From IMG/VR virus record IMGVR_UViG_3300030419_006513, positions 46,980-67,031 of that record: a stretch of 20,052 nucleotides of DNA, one strand, 5' to 3'. Position 1 is the first letter of the stretch; the number at the start of each line of letters is the position of its first letter. The position numbers and the translations under genes were made by a program. The stretch is from a virus. Under the pieces are notes generated by a model, which saw only the letters and a list, made by a program, of their open reading frames with translations, ran no database searches and had not been told where the DNA came from. Shown piece by piece: positions 13,068-19,513 of this stretch.

Positions 13068-13673
13068 TTATTTAATTTTGTTGATTTCTTCTTTAATTAA
13101 TTTTTTCAAATAAGAAGTGGTAACTTTTGATTCTTGCATCATTTTCATGGCCGGTTCTTCCATAGCTGGCTCCATAGCAGCAGGTTTTGCCATATCCATT
13201 ACATCTTGTCCTAGTTTCATTCCGATCTGTAGCATTTGGTCTATATTCAACAAATACCCCTCACCAGATACACTCTGTACGTTCATTTGAAATTCACGCC
13301 CCGGAACGGCATAATACCAGCTACCGGGCTTTTGCATTGAAGCTTCACTTCGATTAATAGAATCAATACCTGTAACAACTGGATATGGTTCTCTAGTTTT
13401 ATAAGCTAGTGCCGATTCTTTGTTATACAAGCGATATCTACCCATCGGTTTATCGCCTCTTTTAATTGCTCTAACGGTAACTAAATCTCCCTCTTTAATC
13501 CCTGTTCCCGGAATAGTTGCCGCAGAAACACCAGTCACTACAGGCTGCTTGCGATAATCGCCATCACCCTTAAAATCTTTTAATTTCAATACTTCGTTAA
13601 TAAGTGACTTTGGGTTAATATTTTCCATTTCTTCTTTAATTAGTTTTTTCAAATAAGATGTTGTAATATTCAT
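13068..13673 (-). CDS. Protein carrying the N-terminal tag at both ends
   Basis: This 201-aa protein begins M-N-I-T-T-S-Y-L-K-K-L-I-K-E-E and ends V-T-T-S-Y-L-K-K-L-I-K-E-E-I-N-K-I-K, so the tag is repeated almost exactly at the C-terminus. After the first tag, S-L-I-N-E|V is a cleavage-like site. The body has a beta-rich part (E-G-D-L-V-T-V-R-A-I, then G-S-W-Y-Y-A-V-P-G-R-E-F). A Met/Pro/Ala/Glu-rich linker (A-A-M-E-P-A-M-E-E-P-A-M) precedes the second tag. The body is not recognised. AGAGG with a 7-nt spacer supports the start, and it overlaps the upstream gene by ATGA. A hairpin terminator follows. Confidence 0.8.
   Translation of the reverse strand: MNITTSYLKKLIKEEMENINPKSLINEVLKLKDFKGDGDYRKQPVVTGVSAATIPGTGIKEGDLVTVRAIKRGDKPMGRYRLYNKESALAYKTREPYPVVTGIDSINRSEASMQKPGSWYYAVPGREFQMNVQSVSGEGYLLNIDQMLQIGMKLGQDVMDMAKPAAMEPAMEEPAMKMMQESKVTTSYLKKLIKEEINKIK
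13084..13124 (-). repeat. Direct repeat copy 1, encoding the C-terminal tag
   Basis: This 41-bp segment matches 13627-13667 at 37 of 41 positions by eye, in the same orientation. It encodes T-T-S-Y-L-K-K-L-I-K-E-E at the C-terminus of the gene. High DNA identity suggests a recent duplication. Confidence 0.75.
13627..13667 (-). repeat. Direct repeat copy 2, encoding the N-terminal tag
   Basis: This is the partner of 13084-13124, encoding the N-terminal T-T-S-Y-L-K-K-L-I-K-E-E of the same protein. The two copies lie about 540 bp apart and could recombine to add or remove a tag. Confidence 0.75.
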
Positions 13674-13882
13674 TTTTTATCCTCTCTAATATTTTTTAAA
13701 AATTTTTGCATTGATTTGACATCGCCACCTAGTGGGGGATGAATAAATGGAAAAATTGCATGAATTAGTTGGGCATATGCAGCAATTTGCATTTTAGCTG
13801 ACAATAATAATGCACACTTCATGTGTCCAAAATAAGATTCATTAATTTCTTTCAAATGTTTAGTTAAAAATTTCATTTTCAT
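13670..13882 (-). CDS. DUF6356-like small membrane-associated protein
   Basis: The 70-aa sequence N-E-S-Y-F-G-H-M-K-C-A-L-L-L-S-A-K-M, then L-I-H-A-I-F-P-F-I, then L-x-K-F-L matches my recollection of the short DUF6356 family (E-S-Y-x-x-H, then a hydrophobic helix, then H-A-x-x-P). That family's function is unknown. Residues about 20-45 could lie in a membrane. The N-terminus (K-F-L-T-K-H-L-K-E-I-N-E|S) also ends in a cleavage-like motif. There is no clear Shine-Dalgarno; the start may be coupled to the gene upstream, whose stop lies 11 nt away. It overlaps the next gene by ATGA. Confidence 0.65.
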   Translation of the reverse strand: MKMKFLTKHLKEINESYFGHMKCALLLSAKMQIAAYAQLIHAIFPFIHPPLGGDVKSMQKFLKNIREDKK

Positions 13883-13893
13883 ATTTTAAATAG

Positions 13894-14397
13894 TTATTCA
13901 TCTCTTGATATTTCTTTTAATTTCCATCCAATAGCAAGAATTCTTTTTGTCTTCCCAGTTAATGCAACAGAATAGAAATTATTATCATAACCATGTTTAA
14001 AATCCCATGACCCTAAAATATTATCCATACTAACTGCATTAAGAACAATGCCAGATTTTTCCAGTTCCCTTATTATATCATCAGTCACGCCTATATCAAG
14101 CTTTTTCATAACAATACCAATATCTTTATCGTGCCTAACTAAAGTACCTACTGGTAATTCCCCATGCGAATAAATAATATCATCCGGATCTGACCAATTT
14201 AAATCAGGTAATGGCTCTCCAGTGTTAAACATTGGCGGCCAAGTCGAACTACAGTTAATGCCATATGCATAATCTTCATCAGTGTAGCCATATACTTTAT
14301 CATAATCCTCATCAGTATATGTTTTATATGCTTCTTCTAATTCTCTTATAGCTAGCTCTGATTTTGCCTTTATCTTTTTGTCTTTCTTATCAGACAT
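13894..14397 (-). CDS. Hypothetical protein with SH3-like core and Tyr/Asp-rich repeat
   Basis: This 167-aa protein starts with a basic run, then a short duplicated Y-T-D-E-D-Y (about residues 27-43). Next is an acidic-aromatic linker with W-S-D-P-D-D, and then L-P-V-G-T-L-V-R-H-D-K-D-I-G-I-V-M-K-K, another small-barrel-like element. The end (K-R-I-L-A-I-G-W-K-L-K-E-I) is a beta strand and tail. No family is recognised. It overlaps the stop of the tagged upstream gene by one base (TAATG), with AAGGAT 11 nt upstream. Confidence 0.7.
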   Translation of the reverse strand: MSDKKDKKIKAKSELAIRELEEAYKTYTDEDYDKVYGYTDEDYAYGINCSSTWPPMFNTGEPLPDLNWSDPDDIIYSHGELPVGTLVRHDKDIGIVMKKLDIGVTDDIIRELEKSGIVLNAVSMDNILGSWDFKHGYDNNFYSVALTGKTKRILAIGWKLKEISRDE

Positions 14398-15029
14398 TAA
14401 CTGGCTAATCCTTTTTCCCGGTCACGGGCAGCTTTCATTTGAGCGAGTTTTCGCTGAAGTCCATCATCGGCAACTTGCTTTTCATCTCCAGCGGGAGGGA
14501 AAGGAACGCCTTTACTAGCCATTATACTTTCTATTTTGGCCATAAGTTCATCTGATGATGGCTCTCTACCAGCTTCACTCTTTGCTTTAATATAATCCCA
14601 AAGCATTTTAAGTCCAAACGCCCCACCAGCAACTGCACCCATGGCCATTACTGGGTCATCTATCATTTCGTTCATTGGTTGCTTTTCAAGAGAGATCATC
14701 GCATCAGCATCATGATCCATATTAAGTTCCTCTTCTAAATAATGATATACCATTGAAATATAATCAGAAGCTTTGGTAATCTTTGCTTGAACCCATGAAG
14801 GTAAATTAGCTTCTGGCATGTTTTCCATTCTAGAGGCTAGTGATTGTGAGTATTTAGCGGCTTTGTTTAATTGTTTGTATGCCATTCGAATTTCATGATC
14901 TGATCCACCTGTGATAGTGGTGTTCTCCCCGGTATGCAAGTGAGAATCGCTAGTACCTTGGCTATCTGCCATAACAGCAGCACATTCTTCTTGTATAATT
15001 TGTCTAAGTCTTTTTTTAGTAATATTCAT
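14397..15029 (-). CDS. Tagged phage head-type protein
   Basis: This 210-aa protein begins with a full tag, M-N-I-T-K-K-R-L-R-Q-I-I-Q-E-E. The central region M-A-Y-K-Q-L-N-K-A-A-K-Y-S, then L-P-S-W-V-Q-A-K-I-T-K-A-S-D-Y-I, then Y-H-Y-L-E-E-E-L resembles a helical segment (W-V-Q-x-K-I-T-K-A-x-D-Y) that I recall as repeated in marine T4-like phage virion proteins of unknown function. A Gly/Ala-rich hydrophobic stretch follows (V-M-A-M-G-A-V-A-G-G-A-F-G-L) and may touch membrane. AAGGA with a 9-nt spacer supports the start. The role is inferred as capsid-internal. Confidence 0.8.
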   Translation of the reverse strand: MNITKKRLRQIIQEECAAVMADSQGTSDSHLHTGENTTITGGSDHEIRMAYKQLNKAAKYSQSLASRMENMPEANLPSWVQAKITKASDYISMVYHYLEEELNMDHDADAMISLEKQPMNEMIDDPVMAMGAVAGGAFGLKMLWDYIKAKSEAGREPSSDELMAKIESIMASKGVPFPPAGDEKQVADDGLQRKLAQMKAARDREKGLAS

Positions 15030-15041
15030 TTTTATTATTCC

Positions 15042-15437
15042 TTATTTGTTCGGGTTCCTTTCTGGTGCAATTTTATAAAGCAAGTCTTCCACAGCGTTGG
15101 GTTCGTTGCGATCAATCTTGTATGCCTTTATAAGTAAGTCCAAGAAATCATTTTCTGAAAAATTTTTATAGAATATAGGCTTGATATTGACTAGCTGCCC
15201 ATCATCATCCCAATATTTTATATCATCGGGTTTAACCCCGGGGTGTTCTTCTCCTAAATATAAGCCAATCCATGCCAAAGCTATTTCTGTTTTGCCTCTA
15301 GGGGTTTGAACCCTCCAAAGACCTAATTTTTCTCTTTTTTCATATGGTTCAGCCCCGGTCGGCTTAAGACCCAAACTTAATTGCATTTCTTTGATGACCA
15401 TTTCTTTTAGCATTTTATATGTTAAGGTGTTTGACAT
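15042..15437 (-). CDS. Hypothetical protein with a diverged tag
   Basis: This 131-aa protein has an N-terminus, L-T-Y-K-M-L-K-E-M-V-I-K-E-M, that is a looser version of the I-I-K-E-E tag. The body is alpha/beta (G-L-W-R-V-Q-T-P-R-G-K-T-E-I-A-L-A-W-I-G-L, then D-F-L-D-L-L-I-K-A-Y-K). No family is recognised. It follows the upstream gene by 6 bases, using GAG in that gene's last codons as a weak ribosome site, so it is probably co-translated. Confidence 0.7.
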   Translation of the reverse strand: MSNTLTYKMLKEMVIKEMQLSLGLKPTGAEPYEKREKLGLWRVQTPRGKTEIALAWIGLYLGEEHPGVKPDDIKYWDDDGQLVNIKPIFYKNFSENDFLDLLIKAYKIDRNEPNAVEDLLYKIAPERNPNK

Positions 15438-15443
15438 ATTTGA

Positions 15444-16604
15444 TTATCTCGTAGCTTTAAGAGCATCGATTATAGCTTCTTTAGATTGATTAGGATCGAT
15501 GTTGAAATGTTCTAGTGTTTTTAAGTATCCTTTTGATTTCATAAATGTGTCGATATCCGCGCCGGGGTTTTGAAGTTTAGCTTGTATATGCATGCCCATG
15601 GTATCCCAGTTTATAGAATCTCCGGAAACTCCGGAACCTGCCTGATCCAACATTTCTTGAGCTTCTCTTGCATCCAATTTATCGATATATTCTTTCCCAC
15701 CTTTAACTAAATCAAGCATATCTTCGGCGGCAATAGTTAATCGCTGGCTATCACCGGAATTTAAAAACTCTTTAGCTTTCAGCGCGTTTGGATCTTCAGA
15801 TATAGCATTCGCAACTTCAGATAAATTAAGTTCACCTTTTAGATCTATAGTTTTCTTAAGCGCTTCAAGTGCAGCATCGTATCTTTCTGAACCAATACTC
15901 CTTGATAGAACTTCTGCTTTATCTGGGTCGGTCATAAGTTCATATATTCTTTTCATCTCTTCATTGGAAGCAATCATATCTGTCACGCCCTCGGCTGCAT
16001 CCGCCGGATTCCAATTATTTACAATCAGATCAGCAGCCTGCGCATCACTTGAAAGCAACACTGAAGCGGCCATTAGAGTGACAGTTGCAGCAACCATGTT
16101 TAATGTTTTATTGATTTTTGGATATTTTTTCGCAAATTTTGCTTTCATTTTAAAAAGCTTTTGCACACCCCCAACGAGTTTTCCGATCATTCCGCCTTTA
16201 AGAGCTTTTCTGCCCATGGCCATGGCTTTTTGACCTAGCATATATAATTGACGACCTAATTCTCCAACCGGATCTTTTGCAAATTCTTTTACAGTAGCGG
16301 CTGCTCCCTTAAGAAAGCTAACTAAGCCTTCTTTAAGAATTTTGTTGCGTTCGCCCCAAACACAATGAACAGACTTTTCCCATCGTCTATAAAGTTGATT
16401 CCATTCTTTAATTGTTTCAACTTTGTTGATCTCTTCCAAAAGCGAGGTTGAACCAACAACTTTTTTTCCTTCAAAAATGAGTAATTGAGAATCTCGCTTA
16501 AAGGTTTGGTGTTCTGTGGGGTTTCCCCTTGCAAACCGGCGAAAATTTTCCATTATTGTTTGCAAATCTTTATTTGCATGGCTTACATATTTCTTCGTTC
16601 TCAT
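15444..16604 (-). CDS. Tagged protein with buried signal-like membrane segment
   Basis: This 386-aa protein has a tag-like region, L-Q-T-I-M-E-N-F-R-R-F-A-R-G (14-27), and a cleavage-like I-L-K-E|G-L-V-S-F-L-K-G-A-A (89-102). An Ala/Lys-rich amphipathic region follows, then a hydrophobic helix (about 167-185) ending in S-S-D-A-Q-A|A-D, which reads like a signal-peptidase site. The rest is soluble and helical, with no recognised family. If residues 1-92 are removed in the prohead, the mature protein would start with a membrane-active segment. AAGGGG stands 8 nt before ATG, and the CTATTTAA motif lies about 24 nt upstream. Confidence 0.75.
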   Translation of the reverse strand: MRTKKYVSHANKDLQTIMENFRRFARGNPTEHQTFKRDSQLLIFEGKKVVGSTSLLEEINKVETIKEWNQLYRRWEKSVHCVWGERNKILKEGLVSFLKGAAATVKEFAKDPVGELGRQLYMLGQKAMAMGRKALKGGMIGKLVGGVQKLFKMKAKFAKKYPKINKTLNMVAATVTLMAASVLLSSDAQAADLIVNNWNPADAAEGVTDMIASNEEMKRIYELMTDPDKAEVLSRSIGSERYDAALEALKKTIDLKGELNLSEVANAISEDPNALKAKEFLNSGDSQRLTIAAEDMLDLVKGGKEYIDKLDAREAQEMLDQAGSGVSGDSINWDTMGMHIQAKLQNPGADIDTFMKSKGYLKTLEHFNIDPNQSKEAIIDALKATR

Positions 16605-16648
16605 AGATAAAATCCCCTTTTGTTACATTAAATAGTTTATTTGACGCT

Positions 16649-16762
16649 TTAAAGATCTAGATACAGCACTAAAAACAAAAAAACAAAAGTCAATATCATA
16701 AAGAGAGCTTCCATTTTGTCAAAACCGTCACATTCACATTTTTCTTTATTCTTTTTTGCCAT
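16649..16762 (-). CDS. 37-aa single-span membrane peptide
   Basis: The frame is M-A-K-K-N-K-E-K-C-E-C-D-G-F, then a long hydrophobic helix with I-L-T-F-V-F-L-F-L-V-L-Y-L (residues 20-35). A basic N-terminus, a C-x-C pair and a strong C-terminal membrane span suggest a real peptide inserted in the inner membrane. It begins inside the last codons of the thioesterase gene and fills the gap before the next gene. The ribosome site is weak (AAGG 11 nt upstream). No family is recognised. Confidence 0.5.
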   Translation of the reverse strand: MAKKNKEKCECDGFDKMEALFMILTFVFLFLVLYLDL

Positions 16763-17138
16763 ATTTATCTTTAACCTTTTGTGTTAATGGGATAGCCTCT
16801 CCATCTCCATCAATTCTGACAAAGACCATATTGATTGTGCATACTGCCTTTTGAGTACCGTTGTAAACAGAATGCCTTCTGGCCTCTAAGCGTATAGTCA
16901 TACTTGTATTTCCGACCCTAAGCACCTCGCCGTATATCTTGATTATCTGCCCGGGCCGGACCGGTTTTTCAAAGGTTACGGCCGATATATGTTTTGTAAC
17001 CATTCTGGGCGTATCGCAACACTGAGCAGCAAACGCTGCGCCTGCCTCATCGAGCCAAGCAAGCATTCGCCCACCAAAAAGATTGCCATGGTAGCCCACT
17101 TGGCTACTCTTGCAAAAGTAAGTCGTTATCAAATCCAT
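16746..17138 (-). CDS. Hot-dog fold acyl-CoA thioesterase (YciA-like)
   Basis: The 130-aa length is typical of single hot-dog acyl-CoA hydrolases. Residues 16-35 (Y-H-G-N-L-F-G-G-R-M-L-A-W-L-D-E-A-G) are the family signature N-x-F-G-G plus hot-dog helix with its acidic residue Asp30. The strands V-T-F-E-K-P-V-R-P-G-Q and K-I-Y-G-E-V follow as expected. It should cleave acyl-CoA to CoA and free acid as an oligomer in the cytoplasm. AAGGA with a 7-nt spacer supports the start. It is untagged, unlike its neighbours, and looks like an auxiliary metabolic gene; chain-length preference cannot be read. Confidence 0.85.
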   Translation of the reverse strand: MDLITTYFCKSSQVGYHGNLFGGRMLAWLDEAGAAFAAQCCDTPRMVTKHISAVTFEKPVRPGQIIKIYGEVLRVGNTSMTIRLEARRHSVYNGTQKAVCTINMVFVRIDGDGEAIPLTQKVKDKYGKKE

Positions 17139-17177
17139 TTTTCAATCCTTGTTTTCGTCGCCAAAATTTTCCGTTTT

Positions 17178-17732
17178 TTAACCTTGGTAGAACGGGTTAT
17201 CATAAACTTCGTCTTCAATAGTATCCATAAGTTTATTGAAAGCTATTAGAATCTTTCTATTGCCTTTATAAGTCTTGCCCAAATGTTTGCCTATAATATC
17301 ATCAATGCCCTTTCGAATTGCCGGAACTTTCTCTCCAATCGCAGCGACACCACCACTATGTTCGGCATCTTCTTGATCTTGGTATATAGAGCCTTTATAT
17401 TCATAGTCATCGGCATCACTATCACTATCAGCATCAGGTTGGTGTGCCCAATCCCATGCGGATCCTCCCTCTTTAAGTTGACCTTCAAAAAAGCTACCAC
17501 CACCAAGTGCAGCTTGGGACATTAGGCCCTTCTTATAATTATCCAAGAATTCTTTAACAATAGCCATAACAGTTTTAGATGGGTTGTCTAGTTGATGGGT
17601 TTTTATGAATTTTGCTATGGCATCCCGCAGCGCGTTTGCTTCCTTATCGGCGCTCAATATGGTGTTCTGTTCCATCAATGATTCTATCTCTTCTTTAATA
17701 ATTTGCTCAAGTTGTGTTTTCGAAATTTTCAT
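17178..17732 (-). CDS. Tagged protein, putative capsid-internal
   Basis: This 184-aa protein begins M-K-I-S-K-T-Q-L-E-Q-I-I-K-E-E-I-E-S-L-M-E|Q, a canonical tag with a cleavage-like end. A helical part follows (A-N-A-L-R-D-A-I-A-K-F-I, then V-K-E-F-L-D-N-Y-K-K-G-L). Next is a Gly/Asp/Ser-rich acidic linker (D-A-D-S-D-S-D-A-D-D), then a helical C-terminus with I-D-D-I-I-G-K-H-L-G-K. No family is recognised. AAGGAG lies 6-7 nt before ATG, and it overlaps the holin-like gene by TAATG. Confidence 0.75.
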   Translation of the reverse strand: MKISKTQLEQIIKEEIESLMEQNTILSADKEANALRDAIAKFIKTHQLDNPSKTVMAIVKEFLDNYKKGLMSQAALGGGSFFEGQLKEGGSAWDWAHQPDADSDSDADDYEYKGSIYQDQEDAEHSGGVAAIGEKVPAIRKGIDDIIGKHLGKTYKGNRKILIAFNKLMDTIEDEVYDNPFYQG

Positions 17733-18007
17733 TATTTGTCTCCTTTCATTCGCAGCATACGATCTTCCGCGTATTTTTCGCGCATTGCAGTTAGCCCGGA
17801 ATCGATTTTATCCAAAGCCCTTTCTAGAAGTTTTTCTTGAGTCTCTAGTTTCTCGGCTATCTTGTCTTGATGGTACCGCAAAGCTGCGTCTGCGCGCTTT
17901 TCGTCTTCTTTCATATCTTTGCGCATCTGCCAATTCATCCAAAGCAGGGATGCGGTCCAAAGCCCTAACGGGCCATATTGTGCCAATGCTTGTAAAATTG
18001 AATCCAT
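17732..18007 (-). CDS. Holin-like protein: N-terminal membrane span plus coiled coil
   Basis: This 91-aa protein has residues about 5-24 (L-Q-A-L-A-Q-Y-G-P-L-G-L-W-T-A-S-L-L-W) forming one membrane span. A long charged coiled coil to the end follows, with L-E-T-Q-E-K-L-L-E-R-A-L-D-K-I. The shape resembles BhlA-type small phage lysis proteins, but no residue pattern makes it certain. The start at 18007 has AAGAGGG about 7 nt upstream. The stop overlaps the next start (TAATG). Confidence 0.7.
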   Translation of the reverse strand: MDSILQALAQYGPLGLWTASLLWMNWQMRKDMKEDEKRADAALRYHQDKIAEKLETQEKLLERALDKIDSGLTAMREKYAEDRMLRMKGDK

Positions 18008-18027
18008 TCATATAACCCTCTTATTAT

Positions 18028-18822
18028 TTAAAAGTTCCCACCAGTTAAAGCAGTGTCTCCACCGACTTTCGAAGTAACATCATCTAGTCCATCAGCTACA
18101 ATATTAACTCCACCGACTATAGGACCAATCCAACCAAGCCATGCTTTCCAATCAGTTAAAGTTTGGCTAATCTTACTAACCAGATCAACACCAAAAAAAT
18201 TATTTAAAAAATCTAAGAGTTTTTTGCCATGCTGTTCAGCTAAAGCTTTAGCACCACTTTTTTTCGAAATTTCTATTAGCTCTTCGGCTAGCCCGCCAAT
18301 TTTCTTATAAACAAATTTTAAGATCACCAACGTTGACACAATAATCATAGCACCCTTCCAGCCAAGAGAGTTGTTCGCTTTTTCTATAAGTGAATTAAAA
18401 ACATCTAGCGCCTTGCTTATACCTTTCTTAATAAGCTCAGGTATTTTGTCAACTTGAAGTAAATTGGTAAGCACTCGTCTAAATACTTTAGCAATTTTAT
18501 TCATATTTCTTCTAGCAATATGAATAAAGCTTTTTAAAGCTTTAGGGTTCTTATAAATCCTATATAGAGTCTTTGTTAGGCGCTTTACTTTACCAGCCGT
18601 ATCTTTGGCTGCCTGCCATAGGCTTCCAAGAAACCCTTCGAAAAGCATATGCTCGGTTAATATCTGTTCCCGTATACTTTCTGAAATAATCGGGGTTTTA
18701 GATTCATCGAGTTGTAGCTTAATTCCTAGGGTATTGGTGATATACGAATAGTCTTCAAGGATGGACTCTTCCGACCTTGAGAATCCCCGCCAGTTCTCCA
18801 TTATAAGCTGCATATTGTTCAT
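18028..18822 (-). CDS. Tagged membrane-active protein
   Basis: This 264-aa protein begins M-Q-L-I-M-E-N-W-R-G-F-S (residues 4-14), a clear LIMENW tag. After a 45-residue propeptide-like stretch comes M-L-F-E|G-F-L-G-S-L-W-Q-A-A-K (59-73), matching the E-G-L-x-x-x-x-K-G-A junction in the genes at 5592 and 15444. A basic amphipathic region, one predicted span (156-170, A-M-I-I-V-S-T-L-V-I-L-K-F) and a C-terminal hydrophobic W-I-G-P-I-V-G-G-V segment follow. I infer an injected or capsid-internal membrane-interacting protein; no family is recognised. Its ATG directly follows the upstream stop (TAAATG). Confidence 0.75.
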   Translation of the reverse strand: MNNMQLIMENWRGFSRSEESILEDYSYITNTLGIKLQLDESKTPIISESIREQILTEHMLFEGFLGSLWQAAKDTAGKVKRLTKTLYRIYKNPKALKSFIHIARRNMNKIAKVFRRVLTNLLQVDKIPELIKKGISKALDVFNSLIEKANNSLGWKGAMIIVSTLVILKFVYKKIGGLAEELIEISKKSGAKALAEQHGKKLLDFLNNFFGVDLVSKISQTLTDWKAWLGWIGPIVGGVNIVADGLDDVTSKVGGDTALTGGNF

Positions 18823-19092
18823 TTACTTAGCTGCCTTAAGGTCTTTAATAAGCATATCTAGCTTTCTAAGCATAAGCTCTAATTCGCTGGGCTTCATATC
18901 TTCGGCATCGGCCTTAAGGTTGCGCACAATGTTGTCGACGTCGCCTGTATTGCCCTTACCTGACGGGATGTCTAGGTTTTCTTTAAGTATACCATTTAGA
19001 GTAGCCAATCTTTCTAAAATTGCGAACCGCATTTCGGCTTCATTGAGTTCTTCTCTAATGATCTGCATTAATCTTTTTTTGCTTATCTTCAT
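18823..19092 (-). CDS. Small tagged helical protein
   Basis: This 89-aa protein begins M-K-I-S-K-K-R-L-M-Q-I-I-R-E-E-L-N-E|A, the cleanest tag plus L-N-E|A cleavage pattern in the window. The remaining 70 residues are helical and charged (L-E-R-L-A-T-L-N-G-I-L, then L-M-L-R-K-L-D-M-L-I-K-D-L-K) with no recognised fold. It overlaps the upstream tagged gene by ATGA and abuts the downstream tagged gene. Confidence 0.75.
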   Translation of the reverse strand: MKISKKRLMQIIREELNEAEMRFAILERLATLNGILKENLDIPSGKGNTGDVDNIVRNLKADAEDMKPSELELMLRKLDMLIKDLKAAK

Positions 19093-19487
19093 TTGTTTTT
19101 CCGCCGCGCCCTGATCGTTTTGGTTTTTCTAGAGCGATTTTTTTTCTTTGATTCTTTCATAACATTATAGACGCCTTTCCTAGCGCTCTGGCTCGGATCC
19201 TCATGCGCAGAAGGTGATTGGGCTGCTTTTATTAGAACATCGTGCATTATATCATATGCTTGCTCATATTTTGCTGCTGCCTCTGGTGTTTGTCCATCTG
19301 TCGCCATTTCAAGCCACTCTTTTCCTGCGGCTGTCATTGCATTAATAAGGTCATTTACAATATCGATATGATCTGGTAGTCCATCTTCGGCGGATCCATC
19401 AAATTCATAACCACCTACTTCAACCTCCGATAGATTGGTCAATTCCTCTCGGATAATTCGCTGAAGTTGTTTTGTTGTAAGTTTCAT
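19089..19487 (-). CDS. Small tagged protein with basic tail
   Basis: This 132-aa protein begins M-K-L-T-T-K-Q-L-Q-R-I-I-R-E-E-L-T-N-L-S-E|V. The middle is acidic and helical; the last 20 residues are strongly Lys/Arg-rich (R-S-R-K-T-K-T-I-R-A-R-R-K) and could contact packaged DNA. AAGGAG with an 8-nt spacer supports the start, and a palindromic element lies just upstream. No family is recognised. Confidence 0.75.
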   Translation of the reverse strand: MKLTTKQLQRIIREELTNLSEVEVGGYEFDGSAEDGLPDHIDIVNDLINAMTAAGKEWLEMATDGQTPEAAAKYEQAYDIMHDVLIKAAQSPSAHEDPSQSARKGVYNVMKESKKKNRSRKTKTIRARRKNK

Positions 19488-19513
19488 TACATATTCTCCT
19501 TTTTATATATTAT

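Noticed and set aside
13887-13894. CTATTTA motif before the DUF6356-like gene as a promoter
   Set aside because: It lies only 4 nt from the ATG, too close for a promoter serving that gene.
17808-18011. Alternative minus frame overlapping the holin-like gene
   Set aside because: Out of frame with the coherent membrane/coiled-coil protein; Arg/Ser-rich shadow composition.
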